From: Adenanthera pavonina
Lineage: Eukaryota > Streptophyta > Magnoliopsida > Fabales > Fabaceae
Assembly: GCA_026686845.1 (NCBI GenBank)
Contig: JAIVEN010000012.1
Span: forward strand, 16,742,501 to 16,806,500
Length of the DNA: 64,000 nt
Direction: 5' to 3'
The notes below the pieces were generated by a model. That model was given only the letters and a program-made list of their open reading frames with translations, was not told the origin of the DNA and did no database searches. The number at the start of each line of letters is the position of its first letter. The stretch's first letter is position 1. Positions 1 to 12,900 of the stretch are shown piece by piece. The translations under genes and the position numbers were made by a program.

Positions 1-340
1 TCCCCGAAATTACTTGCAAGCTACTCAGTGAGTAATCAACTAGAACGGTTTTGTGCATTGCATATTGTTTGAGAAATGAGTTGTATTGTTCATGGTTCAT
101 GAAGAGTAAAATTTGTTAGTTTTTCATATTATAGATATACAAATTGAAAGTGCTTTTATTGTGCCAATGAAAATTAGTCATGTTGATAAGAATATAACTT
201 ATAACCCACAAGGATATAAGTTCAATTCCCACTATCGATATAAGAATCTAATTAGTAAATGATATGTTAATACTTCTATAAAAGCTCCTTGAGCCGTAAA
301 GTTTGGTGAGATCATAGAATCCATCTCACATCAATTTTTC

Positions 341-819
341 ATACAATAATAACAATAACATTAGTCTTATCCCACTAAGTGGAGTCGGCTACATAAATCA
401 TACGACATCAATGAGCTCTATCAAACATCATCTCCCCAAATAAATCATTTATCAAAGAATCATATCTTATAACTTCTCTTAGTGTCATTCTTGGTCTTTC
501 TCTATGCTTTTTAATAGGGTTCCAAACCATTTAATCAGCTTTCCTTATTGGCTCTTATTGTCCTCTTCTTTGTTCATGTTCAAACCACTTTAAACGATTT
601 TGCATTATTTTCTCCTCAATAGGTTCTACTTTAATTTTCCCTCGTATACAATCATTTTGTATCTTATCATTTCTTGTATGACCACACATCTATCTCAACA
701 TTCTCATTTCTGCTACTCCTATCTTATGCTCTTGTTGTCATTTCAGAGCCCAACATTCAGTACTATATAGCATCGCTAGCCTTATAGCAGTTTGATAAAA
801 TTTCTTTTTAAGTTTAGTA
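341..819 (-). mobile_element. LINE (RTE-like non-LTR retrotransposon), 3' portion, degenerate
   Basis: Read on the minus strand, this stretch resembles the 3' end of plant RTE-type LINEs. It has decayed coding sequence for the region after the reverse transcriptase. The reading ends with a Val-Ala-Asp-Ser-Thr-stop peptide (stop codon at 375-377), followed by TGGGATAAG and a short TTA/TTG-rich tail at 341-363. The frame is broken in several places, so this is a dead copy. It continues at 3379-3775, on the far side of an inserted LTR. LINEs are copied by target-primed reverse transcription, and the simple-repeat tail fits that. I did not find a target-site duplication for the LINE itself. Confidence 0.7.
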
Positions 820-824
820 GGTAC

Positions 825-3373
825 TGTAAGGCTTAGTATAACATAAGTTTTGATGATCACAAATATAGAGTAATAAGGAACAAATGCATCATATGTATCT
901 GACATATATAATATTCCTTAAAAGAAGTAAAATGTGTATTAGCATGTATTTAATTATGGTTATAATGTATATATCATGCTGTGTGCAAATATATCCACTA
1001 TACTTTTACAATGAATAACATAAGTTGGATTTATAAACTAGACTAACTACTTAGTTTGTAAGTGTAATATATTAAATGTAGGTTAGTCCAAGTAAGAAGA
1101 GTGAGCATTGTAATACAGAAATGGAAATCAATATTATACCTCACTCAAAAAAGAAGAAAGGAAAGAATGCTCTAAAAATGGAAGATCAGAAGGGAGCATG
1201 CCAAGAAGGAAATGATCAAGTGGAAGTGGAACTCAACATTTGAAGACCTAGTCACTGGGTATATTTTGTTTTCACTTAGGTTTTGAGGTGGGATTAATCT
1301 TTGAAAATTAATTAATCTTGTTACCATATGTTTTAAATGAGTTAGATTAAGTAAATCTGATGTTAGTATATATTAGATTTGAAAAACTCTGACTGACAGA
1401 CGAATTTTGAGAAGTTAAACCTCATATACTTTGTGAAAATACGAACTTTGTTGACTGAAATTTGAAGTTCCAGAGATATCACATCTGACAGATGAATTTC
1501 AAGTGTTGAAATTCGAATTTTGAGTCAAGTATAGTTAATAAAATGTACAAAATTCGTCTGAAGTCATGACAAAGTTCGTCTGATAATTAAGCACTAAAAG
1601 GGTTCAAAAAATTCCCTTTGACAGATGAATTTTGGATTTCAAAATTTAAACTTTAGAATAAAACTCAATGATTTACAATTGTAGTTAATTAACTCAATAA
1701 GTTTTGGGCATCGAAGTAACACATCCTTACTTTTAAACATAGTGAAATCTGATTTTCAAAATTCTAGAGTTTGACCTTTTGATTAGTACTTTTAGTACAC
1801 CTCTCAAAATACATATGGATTTGATATAAAACTTATTTCATATGAAACTAGACTTAATAATATTTTCAAAGCAGGTTATTTCACTCAAATAAAGTTCATA
1901 TGAAAAAGTTATGGTCATTTAAAGTTGAATAGTGAGATATGAACTTTTAGTTTTAACCTCCTATCATTATTTTAATCATATCTCATAGAACACATTTTTT
2001 TAAGTGAAACTTATTTCATTTGAAAGTAGACATTAAGAGCTTTCCAACCATAGGTCATTTGCTTAATTTGGAGTTAAAATGAGAGTTATAGCTTTTGTAA
2101 AATTATCTACAGTGTAAAGTTCGAAGTTATAGAGATTCTGCCTCCGACAGGCGAATTTCGGGCCTCCGAAATTCAAATTTTGAAGAGAACTTTTATGTCA
2201 TGTTGAGCTTGCCACTGATAGACGAATTTTGCTCCAAAATATGAAAATACTTCTGGAATAGCCAACAGACATATTTCCACATAAAAAATTTGAACTTCAA
2301 GTCTAACAGATGAATTTTAGCTTTGAAAATTTGAATTTCGAATCCCCAGAATATGAAAATACTTCTGGAATAGCAAACAGATGAATTTTACACATCCAAA
2401 TTTTGAATTTCAAAAAGAATAACTTATGCCATATTGAGTTGCTCACTGACAGACAAATTTTGGGCACCAAAATTTGAACCTCGAAGGCACTGTAGCAATA
2501 TGGAATAACTGTTTAAACTTACCAGAAGAACTTTAAACTTGAAAATTCATATGTTCCAACATAGAAACATTTGTCAAAGATGAAAATTTAAATTTTGCTC
2601 TAGAACAGACAAACTTCAAAGTTCAACGTTAAAGTCTTTAACTTATGGTCTCTGCGAAATTCGTCTGTTAACACCCAAAATTCAAATTTCAGAGTGTTAA
2701 CGCATTAAATGTGGTTGGTAAATGGCTAGTTTTATAGAGTAACCATTGGGTAACGTCTCTAACGGCTAAATCTTGTGTCTAACTTTTAGTTACACTACAA
2801 ATCTATAAATAGAACATCATTTAAACTTATGGGTAACAATCTTAAGAGAGTCTATGAGAAAATGCTACAACAATTTATAAAATCTTTCTATCTCAGCATT
2901 GTTTGAAAAATCAACCTCAATAGAGTGAGCCATCAATATATTATCTACTCTTCAAGAGAGTTTTCATTCTGTAAACATTTCTTTTTACATATTTTTAGTA
3001 GAATCTTAGTGTGGGGAAACACTAAGGGATTTATACATCTTATAAGGGTGTGAGAAGAGTGGCTTCACAAGAACCTACTAAAACTTGCGGGAATGTACTG
3101 AGGCTTCACAGGTGACCAGATCAAACCTGTGGAATATAGTGGAAAATCTCAAGTGGTGACTTGGAAACTGGATGTAGGCCAAGTGGTTGGATTGAACCAG
3201 TATAAATTGTTATGTATTGTTCTTCATCTTCTCTATTCAGTTGCTACACACAACCCTCTCTGTTTATCCCTATTTTGCTGCACTCTTAGTGAAATTGGGT
3301 TGTGATCCAAAAAGAAAGAAAATCGTGCATCATCCAATTCACCCCCCCTCTTGGGTGACTAGCCAACCTAATA
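825..3373 (+). mobile_element. Solo LTR of a Sirevirus-like copia element (2549 bp)
   Basis: The segment starts TGTAAGG and ends CCTAATA, probably a decayed TG...CA pair. It is flanked by the perfect 5-bp duplication GGTAC at 820-824 and 3374-3378. The flanking sequence reads straight through as one LINE once the segment is removed. It has no primer-binding site, polypurine tract or pol-like sequence, so it is a solo LTR rather than a whole element. Near the end is CAATTCACCCCCCC followed by CTCTTGG, also found at the end of the LTRs at 47164-59349. The stretches around its TATA box (about 2800) and at about 3120-3210 align by eye with those LTRs too. Between about 1380 and 2700 it is packed with GACAGACGAATTTT-like motifs. 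Solo LTRs arise by recombination between the two LTRs of one element. Confidence 0.85.
2804..2811 (+). promoter_or_regulatory. TATA box of the solo LTR
   Basis: TATAAATA preceded by ATC lies about 560 bp before the LTR end. The matching sequence in the two copia LTRs (minus strand, 47707-47714 and 58037-58044) has the same box followed by the same ACATCATTT. This is the likely U3 promoter and fixes the LTR orientation as plus. Confidence 0.6.
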
Positions 3374-3378
3374 GGTAC

Positions 3379-3775
3379 CTTGCGATCACAAATAAGTCCT
3401 GAAACTTTTCTTCACTTTAACCATCCAGCTTGTATCCTATGCATAATATTCTCATCAATTTCACCATTATTATGTAAAATTGACCCCAAATACTTGAACT
3501 TTGACACTTTTGGAATGGTTAGCTTTTTAATTTTTATCTCTAAATTATTTTTAATTGGTATTTTGTTAAATTTGCATTGTATATATTCCGTTTTACTTCT
3601 ACTTAAGCGGAAGCCTTTTGATTCCAAAGTATGTCTCCATAACTCAAGTTTAGAATTGACCTCTTCTTTTGAGTCCTCAACTAAGACTATATCATTCAAG
3701 AAAAGTATACACTTAGAAATTTCCTCCTGTATATATTCTATTAGAACATCAGAAATTGATGGAGATCATGGATAA
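3379..3775 (-). pseudogene. LINE reverse transcriptase fragment (upstream part of the split LINE)
   Basis: The open stretch at 3412-3699 gives a 95-residue peptide typical of plant RTE-type LINE reverse transcriptases. It has an NDIVLVEDSKEEVN segment, then GFRLSRSKTEY, then FKYLGSILHNNGEID, and ends HRIQAGWLK. In active enzymes the first motif contains the catalytic Asp pair (A/L-D-D). Here the residues read Leu-Asn-Asp, so the active site is damaged. Stops occur both upstream and downstream. It joins the piece at 341-819 if the LTR at 825-3373 is removed. Confidence 0.8.
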
Positions 3776-4440
3776 ACAAGCCTTTATATATAGTTATTGG
3801 AGGAACTTTTCTTGGAAAATAAGAGTCCCTTTGACATCTCTTCATCTTTTTTTCCTCATTACCTGCAAATAATTCTTGATGTGCGATGAATGTGATCTCA
3901 CTCCAGTGTCCTCTGAATTCCAATGAGAAAAATTGACTATCAAACATGTTAAATTTTAACCCAAAAAAAAATCCAACAAAGTTAGAATGCATGGTTAATT
4001 TAAAGCCAACTTGAAAATTTGAATATAAAGAATACCATTTTAACTTCATCTTTATATTAAAAATCTTCAACTTCGAAGCTATCACCAAACTTCTCTGAAA
4101 CTCATATACAGAAGGTTGCTTTGCTTGAATTAAAAAGACGGATAAATAGAATGAATGGTGGATTGTTGATAAACGAGCCGTTATGTTTGTATCTCTTACC
4201 TGCAAAATATTCATCATATAATGAATGGTCCTACTCCAGTATCAAATTTCATTGAGAAATAGAAACTAGATAGAAACTATCTACTTTCTTTGAAAATGTA
4301 ACCGTGAAATCCAACAAAAGTTAGAACCCATGATAATTTAACTGAAAATACCACTTCACTTCAACTTTAAAGGCTTTTTCAACATCGAAGCCATCCCCAA
4401 ACTTTTCACCTTTAGAGCTCCGCGTCAGAAGGTTAGAAAC
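3770..4440. repeat. Degenerate tandem duplication, about 330-380 bp unit
   Basis: Two diverged direct copies lie at about 3770-4112 and 4155-4440. Shared blocks occur in the same order: a GATAAACAAGCC-like start, TTACCTGCAAA, ATGAATG with CTCCAGT, TGAGAAA, AATCCAACAAA with GTTAGAA, ATGGTTAATTTAA, TACCA with TTTTAACTTCA, and CAACTTCGAAGC followed by CACCAAACTT. The origin is unknown. A minus-strand open stretch (3741-4217) covers the first copy, but I recognise no protein in it. Confidence 0.6.
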
Positions 4441-4454
4441 AGAAAAAGAAAATG

Positions 4455-6200
4455 AAAATGAAAGAGAACGAATACATAAAAATCCTTGATTTCTCATTCG
4501 TTGCGATGCCTAAATCAAGAAATATTCATTATTTTTTTAATAATAATCTACTTTTGATATTATTAGATTAAGTTTGAGTATTATTTAGTCCAAATGATAT
4601 AATATATAACTCTTTCAAAATGATTTTTTTTTTATCTATGTTTACTTCCATGTTTATGTGGTAACGAACGGTAACTTTGACCCAAAAAATCAGCAAGAAA
4701 GGGGAAATAACAATGAAAGATTCTGATAGCGACATGAATACATTTAAGGACCCCAATTCATAAAATACTAATAGAAGACCAGGGTTCTAAGGCGTTCTTC
4801 TGAATTTTATAACTTAATTACATCATATCAAAAAATGGTGTTTCGGATATTTACAATTAAGTTTCATGATTTACACCTGCATTATTCATTATTTCCGACT
4901 AAAATTTCAAATTTTAGAACTCAATTAGATAAAGAGGTATTCTTGTTCTCACGATTCATATTTTTTAACAGCTAGGTACCCAGGTCCTTGATTACTATTT
5001 GTTGAATTAAGGGTCTATAAATATATTTATCTTGCTATCTAGCTAGGTTCTTTATTATCATTTTCCCTACCTTTAAACTAATTTTATGTTGGTAAAGTTA
5101 GGTCTGGGGCCATTTGAATAGGAACCCCTAAAGATTACAAATTGACTTAAACTAATTAAGCATTTGAATACTGGTAGGTCAAGTGACGCATTTGTTTGGG
5201 TCCGGATTCCACGCATACGATGGAGACTTTCACCCTTTCTTATGTTGTGCGAGGAGCAAAAACGATGTCGTTTTGAGCTGTGTGAATTTATTCACATCAA
5301 TTGTCCTGATAAATGACTCTATGCCAATGTAATGCCAGCACAACAAAAAAAGGTAAATGTATCCATATCAGATATACATTCCTAATATATTTTAATATTT
5401 ATATTATTAGATTTTTCTTCCAAAATGTTCGGAAATAACTCAAGAACTTATAGAGAACTCAATATTTTTATTTGTTTGATGTTAATATCTCTATATTATT
5501 TTTGAAATAACTATTTAAACCACAAATCTTTTTGTAAGATTTTAAATTTAAGTCTTCTGATGGTAAAAACCCTGTTGAGAAAGCATCCTCTCATATGGGG
5601 TTCAACACAACTTGAATTTAAATTAGTCTCTATTATATATATATATAAATATTATAATTTGTTAAAAAAATGGAAGAGAAAGAATACATAGTAGACACAT
5701 CCCTGGTTTCTCATTTGTTGCTATACCTTTATATATATATATATATATATATAATTATCATGTATATGATATTATTGGGTTGAATCGAGTATTATTAAAC
5801 TCAAATAAGAATAACTCTTAACGTGATTTTTTTCTATTTATAAAAATTGAACTCAACACCTTACTTACAGGATGGCATATAAGGGATGGTTGTTGTTATG
5901 CCTTGAGAAGTTCGATACTTTTATGTTTTGTCATGAACTTCAGCCCAAAAAACTTGGCAAGAAACTCTGTATATAAACTAATTTTATGTCGGTAAAGTTA
6001 GGTCTAGCGCCATTTGAATAAGAGCACTTAAATTAATTAAGTAAGCGTCTGAATGCATGCTACTTAAGTGGTGCATTTGTTTGGGCAACCAAACTCCGTG
6101 CAAAGGATGGAGTCTTCTTTACACTGTTCGAACATCATAAACGACATCGTTTTGACTCATGTGAATTTAATCTCAGCCGTCGTCATATCAACAATCTGAG
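4455..6200. repeat. Degenerate direct duplication, spacing about 1.0-1.2 kb
   Basis: Blocks at about 4455-5350 recur in order at about 5667-6200. These include GAGAAAGAATACATA, the AACTAATTTTATGT and GGTAAAGTTAGGTCT blocks, GCCATTTGAATA, GTGACGCATTTG with TTTGGG, and ACGATGTCGTTTTGA followed by TGTGAATTTA. Divergence is high, with indels between the blocks. I see no coding sequence in it. It could be an old segmental duplication or two copies of an unknown repeat. Confidence 0.65.
5731..5753. repeat. (AT)n microsatellite
   Basis: An uninterrupted AT dinucleotide run of about 23 bases lies inside the second copy of the 4455-6200 duplication. Confidence 0.9.
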
Positions 6201-9200
6201 CTTTAATAGATTGAATCATTGAAATGCATCTAATCCGTTAATGAAACGCAATCTGGATTGCTGCATATTACAAACGCATATATATCAACCATTCGCCCTC
6301 TTTCCCAGGGCATTCTTGTAAATCTCTTCTTACATCTGATGTTAATTAAGAAAGAAAACATATTTTGTAGGAGTGATAAAATTCCCTTTAATCTAATTAA
6401 GATAATGCTCTTGTGATGTTATCAAATTTCCCAATTATCTCAGTCTCGATCGATGTGACGTAGTCGAAGTGATCTACTAATAACTAATATATCACAATAA
6501 TGATTATATAAAAAATAAAAATAATATCTTCATCCAAACTAATTTCTCTATATCTGTCATTAATTGGTTTAGTCTTTCAATTATAAAAAGCAACATACTC
6601 ATATGCTTTAATAATCAATCAACGATCAATGTATTATTCATACTCAAATTACATCGGACAAACCTTACATGAAACATTATTTATTCATAGTACATTGTTC
6701 TCCATGAACATATTATTGTATGATAACATATTATTGTAAGAACATAAAAGCAAATTAGATGTCACCATTTTAGATTCTTTCATCATATATATTAAGCAAC
6801 ATGCTTTGTTGATGGAGACTACTACCACAACTCCTAGTTGTGGTTAGACCTCCAGGTTAAAATGTTAGGTATTGAAAATTTGAACAAATAATTTTAACAT
6901 TTAATGTTTTCTTCCGTTTTTCTTTGTACCATTATTGTGCATTAATTTTCTCTCGGTCAAGAGATGGACCATATATGAGAGAGTAAACAACTCTTTGTCT
7001 AGCTGAATACTATAGTTTAAAATTACATTTCATATTTATGCATACAGAGTATTTTGACCTTTTCTTAACAAAACAATTTGTGTCTGGTAATGCCAACTAA
7101 CCCAAATTCAAGCCAAATCCCAATTTAGAGGATGTTTTCTCAACGTAGTTTATTCCCTCCATAATTTGATCGATCTCAAAACCTTATTTAAAATTGTTGA
7201 ATCCTTTACACCTAAACCCAATAAGTGTTGGTAATATAATTTGACTAATTAGTACTTACGTGCAGTGAACTGTGCATATGCCATAAAAGAGTGAAAGAAC
7301 GTTTGAACTTTGGAGTCTTTATTTAGGTTTTTGATTGTGATTAATATCAATGACCAAAAGAACGGCAACTTCATGTCCAGTATCTGATTTCTTCTTTAAA
7401 AGTATTTGGGTCATGTTTAATTTGTGTAAAATGGAATGAGATGAAAACGAGAATGAAATTAAAAATTTAATTTTGTATACATATCTACTATACCTTTTGA
7501 TGAAAATAATAATAAGAAAAAATATCAATATTATTAAGTAATGATATCAATGGTATGTAATAGTTATTACATATTTTTATTTTTATGCAATTAAAGAAGT
7601 AGGAATCTTTTATCTTTCAAGATATTAAACAGAGCCATATATTTTATTGACTTTTAAAATCTAAATTATAAGATTTTAGTCCAAATAAATAACAGTTGTA
7701 AGTACTATGAATATAAATGATGGATACCTGCTTTTTCATCAACATGATGAACACGTTTTTTGAACCTGGCATATTCAATTGTGTTAAATATCTGTTGAGA
7801 AAGGTTTATTACTCTTGAGATTCTACCCAATGTGACTCTCGAATCAAGTGGCTTGATAAAAAAAAATAATAATTAATAAAAGATGAGCACCTCTAATACA
7901 TTTTATTTTCACATTCTTAATCTCTCTATAAACAATAATTATTACATGAATATAAAATTAAACTAGTGCATGACTTTATCGATTACTTCCTTTGGTCTCA
8001 TATATAAGGAAATTTTTTGGAAGTGATTTGGTCCCAAATAGAAGAAACTAATGATAAAATTTGGAGTATTAATTATTCATTTCCCAAATTACCCTTCATC
8101 TATCATTATTAATAGTAAATTTAATTATGTGTAATTAATTTTATGGTAGTATTAAGTCGAAGATATTCTTAAAAAAAAATTTAATTTCAAACACATTTAA
8201 CATGGATAATTGTTTTTTTATTTGTATAAGTTACTTATTTGTTCTTTTGTAAGAGAGCACATTAAATTTCAAACTGATTTAAAAAAATTCCACGTCTCCT
8301 TCTTATTTTGATCGGTTTCCCATGAATTTGACTTCTAGCCGTAACATTTATTTATTATTTATAAGATAGCTTCTGAACCTTATTGATATTTGACATCATT
8401 TAAATTCGCAACAGAGAGTTAAAAAAATCAATGTATATTGCTCTACAATTGGTTGCTTCGGGGAGGGAACTCGGTTTGTCATCCAATTAAAATGAATTAG
8501 TTTTAGGAAAAAATATGACATTTGTCTTTTAATTTATATCAATTTTTAAATAAATCTCTAAAATTTTATAATTTTTAAACTCATCCATATGATACATAAA
8601 ATTGACAATTAATCATAAATTGAAATTGTAAGTGTCCATCACTTTGCCACAACCCCAATGGCACGCATTTGTGTCATTTCAATAGTTGTAAGATTAGGAT
8701 ACTATCGATTTTTTTTTCCTGATTGAAGGATACTAACGATTTAAATATAGAGGTTAGCTGTGTAACTTTTATATACTACAGAGATAAATTTGAAATTTTA
8801 AAGTTATGAAAAATTTTAAAACTAACATAAACTATAGAGAGCAATGAGTTAATTTTCCCTTATTTATATATGAAGGCAACTTAATTGGTATAACTATAGT
8901 TTCCCAAGAAATTACCAACATTATAAATATAGTATTAGTCCCTTTCAGTTAATTTACTTTGCTGATTCATCAAATAACTTTTTTTTTTTTGCACACCGAT
9001 TCATCAAATAACTTAGCACCCTATTTTTGTATAAAATTGTAAGTCTCAAAGGCAGTACATTTGCGTGTGGTTGCAAATATTAAAATATATACCTAACCCC
9101 AAGCCCCTATATATGGATAATGAAATAGATATACCTAACCTTAAGAATTTCATGGGGAAATATGGAAAAAATGTGTAAGTCTTTCTCTTGTGAGATAGAA

Positions 9201-10059
9201 ATTAAAGAGATTTGATAAATACTAATAAATTTGTACAGTACTAGAATTTAAAAAAAAATCCGTTGGATAATAAATAATTAGTTGTAAGCTAGCCTATTTG
9301 ACGATTAACCTACAATTCAAGGTGTTTTTATCGTGAATTGTTGATAAATCAGACCTTAATTATTCTTTTTAAAAAAAAATTCAAAAGCTGTTTTGAGTTC
9401 TGGTTAATCCAAATTAAATCAATTCGGGCTCTATAGGTACAAAGCTCTCCCAACAATAATTTTCTCCGTAAACACAATTCGAAATCAAGACCAAAACATT
9501 ATAACCATTATTCAGGCAATAATCCGTGCTGTTCTCTAAATTGATATCCTCGGAGAGTAAGTGAGAAGGCAAACCAAACTGTCTTTGCATGGGATGAAGA
9601 TTTTTTTTTTAATGTAAAAAAGATGAAGATGTGATTCTGTTGAATTTCTCATATTGGGCTGCCTATGTATGACTTGATCCATTCTCTTGGGCCCAGATCT
9701 AATTAATTAGTTTTATCTAATTAACTAATTAATAAATTATATTATTTGATATTTATTTTCTATTTTTGAATTTTAAATTGAAAAATGAATCTTTTTTTTT
9801 ACTTAAGGAACAAAATTTTTTAGTCTTTCCCAGAACAAGAAAACAAAAGAAAGCTCAATCATCTTCCTGTACTTAAATAGTTGTATTTGCTGTGAAAGTA
9901 TGATTAACATAAGTTTCCATAACTTGATTTTAGCAAGAGTTTTGAGAAGACCCAATGCACAAGATCTAACACTCTTTTGGATACTAATTTGGATTCTTTC
10001 CACTTCACTTCCTTTCCTGTTTTCAATATGAGCCACATCTAGATGGTGCAAATTTGATA
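6201..10059. other. Gene-free intergenic stretch
   Basis: I see no gene here. Short open frames such as minus 7319-7528 and minus 9803-10051 lack recognisable motifs and look like chance. A CTTCCTTTGGTCTCATATA sequence near 7985 resembles a Stowaway MITE end, but no partner end was found. The inverted repeat at 8516-8859 is listed separately. Confidence 0.6.
8516..8859. mobile_element. Possible MITE with long imperfect inverted arms
   Basis: The left arm starts GGAAAAAATATGAC and the right arm, read in reverse complement, starts GGGAAAATTAACTCAT. Both continue into AT-rich sequence with similar TTTATCTC and AATTTTTAAA blocks. I found no clear target duplication, so assignment to the Mutator-like type rests only on the GGAAAAA-type ends. 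Confidence 0.35.
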
Positions 10060-12529
10060 CTCCCCCATTTTAATATATATATATATATATATATAAGTCA
10101 CTTTTACTTTACCCACATGAATGAAGTTTGTAGAAAATTAAAATTACTTGGAGTTCTTAAATTTTACAAAAACTAGATTTTACGTTCGAGGGACATTGTA
10201 ATTAGTTCTAAAAAGGTACTTAATCATTTGTATTTAACAAAAGAATAATGAATTTGACAAAAAAATTGATATAAAGTGATATTAATTAAATTAAAAAGAA
10301 TGAATGTAGTTACTCCTTGTAATGATATATTGATAAAAAAAATTGATATAAAATTATATTAATTAAAATTAATATATTGGGAAACAAAATAAAGCTAATT
10401 AATTAATAAAAAATGAAAAAAAAAGAATTTAGAATTAAAAAAGATTGAATTTGTACAAAAATTGAAAATCAGTTATATTAATTCAATTTAATTTAATTCA
10501 ACCAAAATTAAAAAAAAAAAGAGTATAAGTGATATTAATTTAATTAATATAAAATTAAGAAAAATAAAAAGGGGGAAAGAATGCGGCCTCGCCTGGAAAT
10601 AATTGAGAAAGATGGGACCACTCAAATGGGAAAAAATGACTTGTGGCAATATAATAATGCATTTGCACAAAGTCCAATAAAGATGCCAATAGTGTTTGGT
10701 TAATATACTTATATAGTACAGTTTCATCCTCATTTTAATCATATATTGATATTGATTACAATATTTTTTTTTAAATTATTTTCATTACACCGTGATTACA
10801 TCTTAATTATATCTCTTGCTCACAATAACTATAAAATATCATAAAGAGAATTAAATGCTGCCTATATTTTACATATTAAGACATAGTTATGAAAATTAGA
10901 TTTAACTAGCCAATTCAACTATTCCAATCGAAAAGGGATACAATTACTAGTCCAATCCAGAACATAATGAAACCGATAAGCAACCAGCTTAACCAATGAT
11001 AAATCGAATTAACCAATCAGAACCGGAGTAGAAACGGGTCAACTGGTCTAAAGAAACATACCACAGCACCTGCTCCTTCCCTTTCAACTGATGACGTGGG
11101 ACTTGGTAAGCTGCCATTTCTTCTGCTTTTTGCTTTCTTTGTTTTTTTTTTTTAACAAAACGGAAGAAGAAAGTTACATCATTCTAATCTTAGCACAATT
11201 GACAAATTAGTTTGGTCTTCCAACCATATTATCCTAGATTCAATTTTTAATTGTACATACAGAAAATATTTTGCTAAGAAAGATAAAATTAATTTCGGTA
11301 TCCTCTACATTTTGAAAAATTAGTTTTTAGTTAGTGGCTGAGAAATACTTGATGCATAAAAAAAAAAAAAAGCCTCCAATGCCTTGGGCATCATATGGTA
11401 GTCTCGAGAGCACCACGAGGTTCATCAAGCACATGAAGTCCGAGAGTTTTTGACAGACTGAAACTTCTGCCCAATGCGTTTTGTTTTATTGCCTTGTGTC
11501 AGACTTGACTTTCTTGGAACCTTTCAACACAAGAAGCATACTCATCAAAATTGATATATAACTTTATTCACCTTCCACAATTATAAATTAATTAACTGAG
11601 CTAAAAAATTAATTAATCACAATTAAAATCGAACATGAAAATGTTATATTCATCACTTGTATAAATCTTCAAATGCTTATTATATTATATATGTTGCTGG
11701 GCCAATTGTTGTTAGACCTATTGTTTGTGTAATCATTTTGTGTTTTATTGGTTTAGCCTTTAGCCTCTTCAAATATTTGAAAACGAAAATAAATGCTGGA
11801 CAAAAAATTCATCCTGGTATATAAAAATGACTTAAAAAATTCATAAATTCATTTTTATTGCTACTCTATTATGACTTTTTTCAATGGTCTCTTCCATATA
11901 TTTTTAAATAATAATATCATAATTTTTTGGTTTGATGAGATTGTACCTGAATAATTTGTTTATACAATTCTCACTAATATGTTGTGGATATGTTCGTTTC
12001 TAATTTATTTTATTCTATTTCATACTCATTATTTTAAATATATAGCTTTATTTCATTATGTTCACATTGAAAATTTCAATTATAGAAAAATAAGGGAAGT
12101 CCTGAAGATAAGTAGTATAAGTTTTTTTATTTTTTATATATATCATTTAAAATATATTATTTTAATTACTACTGATTCAATCGTGGTTGAACTATTAAAT
12201 CTTGAATTAGTGTTTTATCCAGTTCAATGACTGATCCAATATTAAAAACATTGAATTAGGTGACTTATATTATGAATATTCAAAATTCAAATTCAAAATA
12301 TTCTAAAATGTGATTTTTCTTTTTGGACAAGTGGACTTACAAAACTAGACAAAATCACCAAATATGCATGACAGTCTAAAAATCCCCTCCTTCTAGCCTG
12401 TATACACAAACACGTTCAAATTTCATCAATATGGGGTTTTAGAGCCTCAATCTCTCAATGAGAGCCCTAAGCATAAGAGGCCTGTTACCACTATAGTAAA
12501 ATGTCACTTATATATTGAAATAAAGGGAG
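10060..12529. mobile_element. Stowaway-type terminal arms, far apart
   Basis: At 10060 the sequence reads CTCCCCCATTTTAATATAT, then a TA run, then AAGTCACTTTTACT, with TA just before it. At 12494-12529 the reverse complement reads CTCCCTTTATTTCAATATAT, then AAGTGACATTTTACT, with TA just after it. These are matching inverted ends of one Stowaway family (Tc1/mariner, TA target). The 2.4 kb between them is far longer than a MITE. They may be one element swollen by later insertions or two partial copies. Between 10870-11060 and 12150-12250 there are also degenerate AACCGG/ACCAAT-rich pieces like the repeat at 40741-41393. Minus 10488-10742 and plus 11979-12230 are open frames with no recognisable motif. 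Confidence 0.45.
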
Positions 12530-12723
12530 TATTTTAAAAAATTATTATGAAAATATTAAAATTAAAATAAATGAATGAATAAATATAGACCATACACAGC
12601 TAATGTAATGATGAATATATACTTAATATTCATGTGTATCAATTACAAATTAAAGTTTCTGGCCAAAAAAATTACAAATTAAAGTTAAAATAAACAACTG
12701 CCAATCGATCATCATATATCCTG

Positions 12724-12900
12724 CTACAATTTTGCTTTTGATCTTCTTTCTTTCTCGTAGTGGTAGCTCTTGAATGTTGCACTTCCACTTAGTTGATAAA
12801 GGGTAGCACCATTCGAAGTCATTTTATCCAGTCTTCGTTTGATGTTCTCTTCCTTCTCACAAGCTTCATCCTCCGCGGTCGGAAAAATTGATCTGATGCA
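12724..12900 (-). pseudogene. Possible unrecognised coding fragment
   Basis: This short stretch is less AT-rich than its surroundings. On the minus strand it is open for about 59 codons to a stop at 12724, with a charged peptide that includes TAEDEACEKEENIKRRLDK and ends KERRSKAKL. I do not recognise the family. The open frame runs upstream to an ATG at 12972, but composition turns AT-rich there. It lies about 0.6 kb beyond the 3' end of the NAC gene on the same strand. It may be an exon or gene fragment, or chance. Confidence 0.2.

Noticed and set aside
200..300. AGTTCAATTCCCACT as the B box of a tRNA gene
   Set aside because: No matching acceptor stem, D-arm or anticodon arm is found around it.
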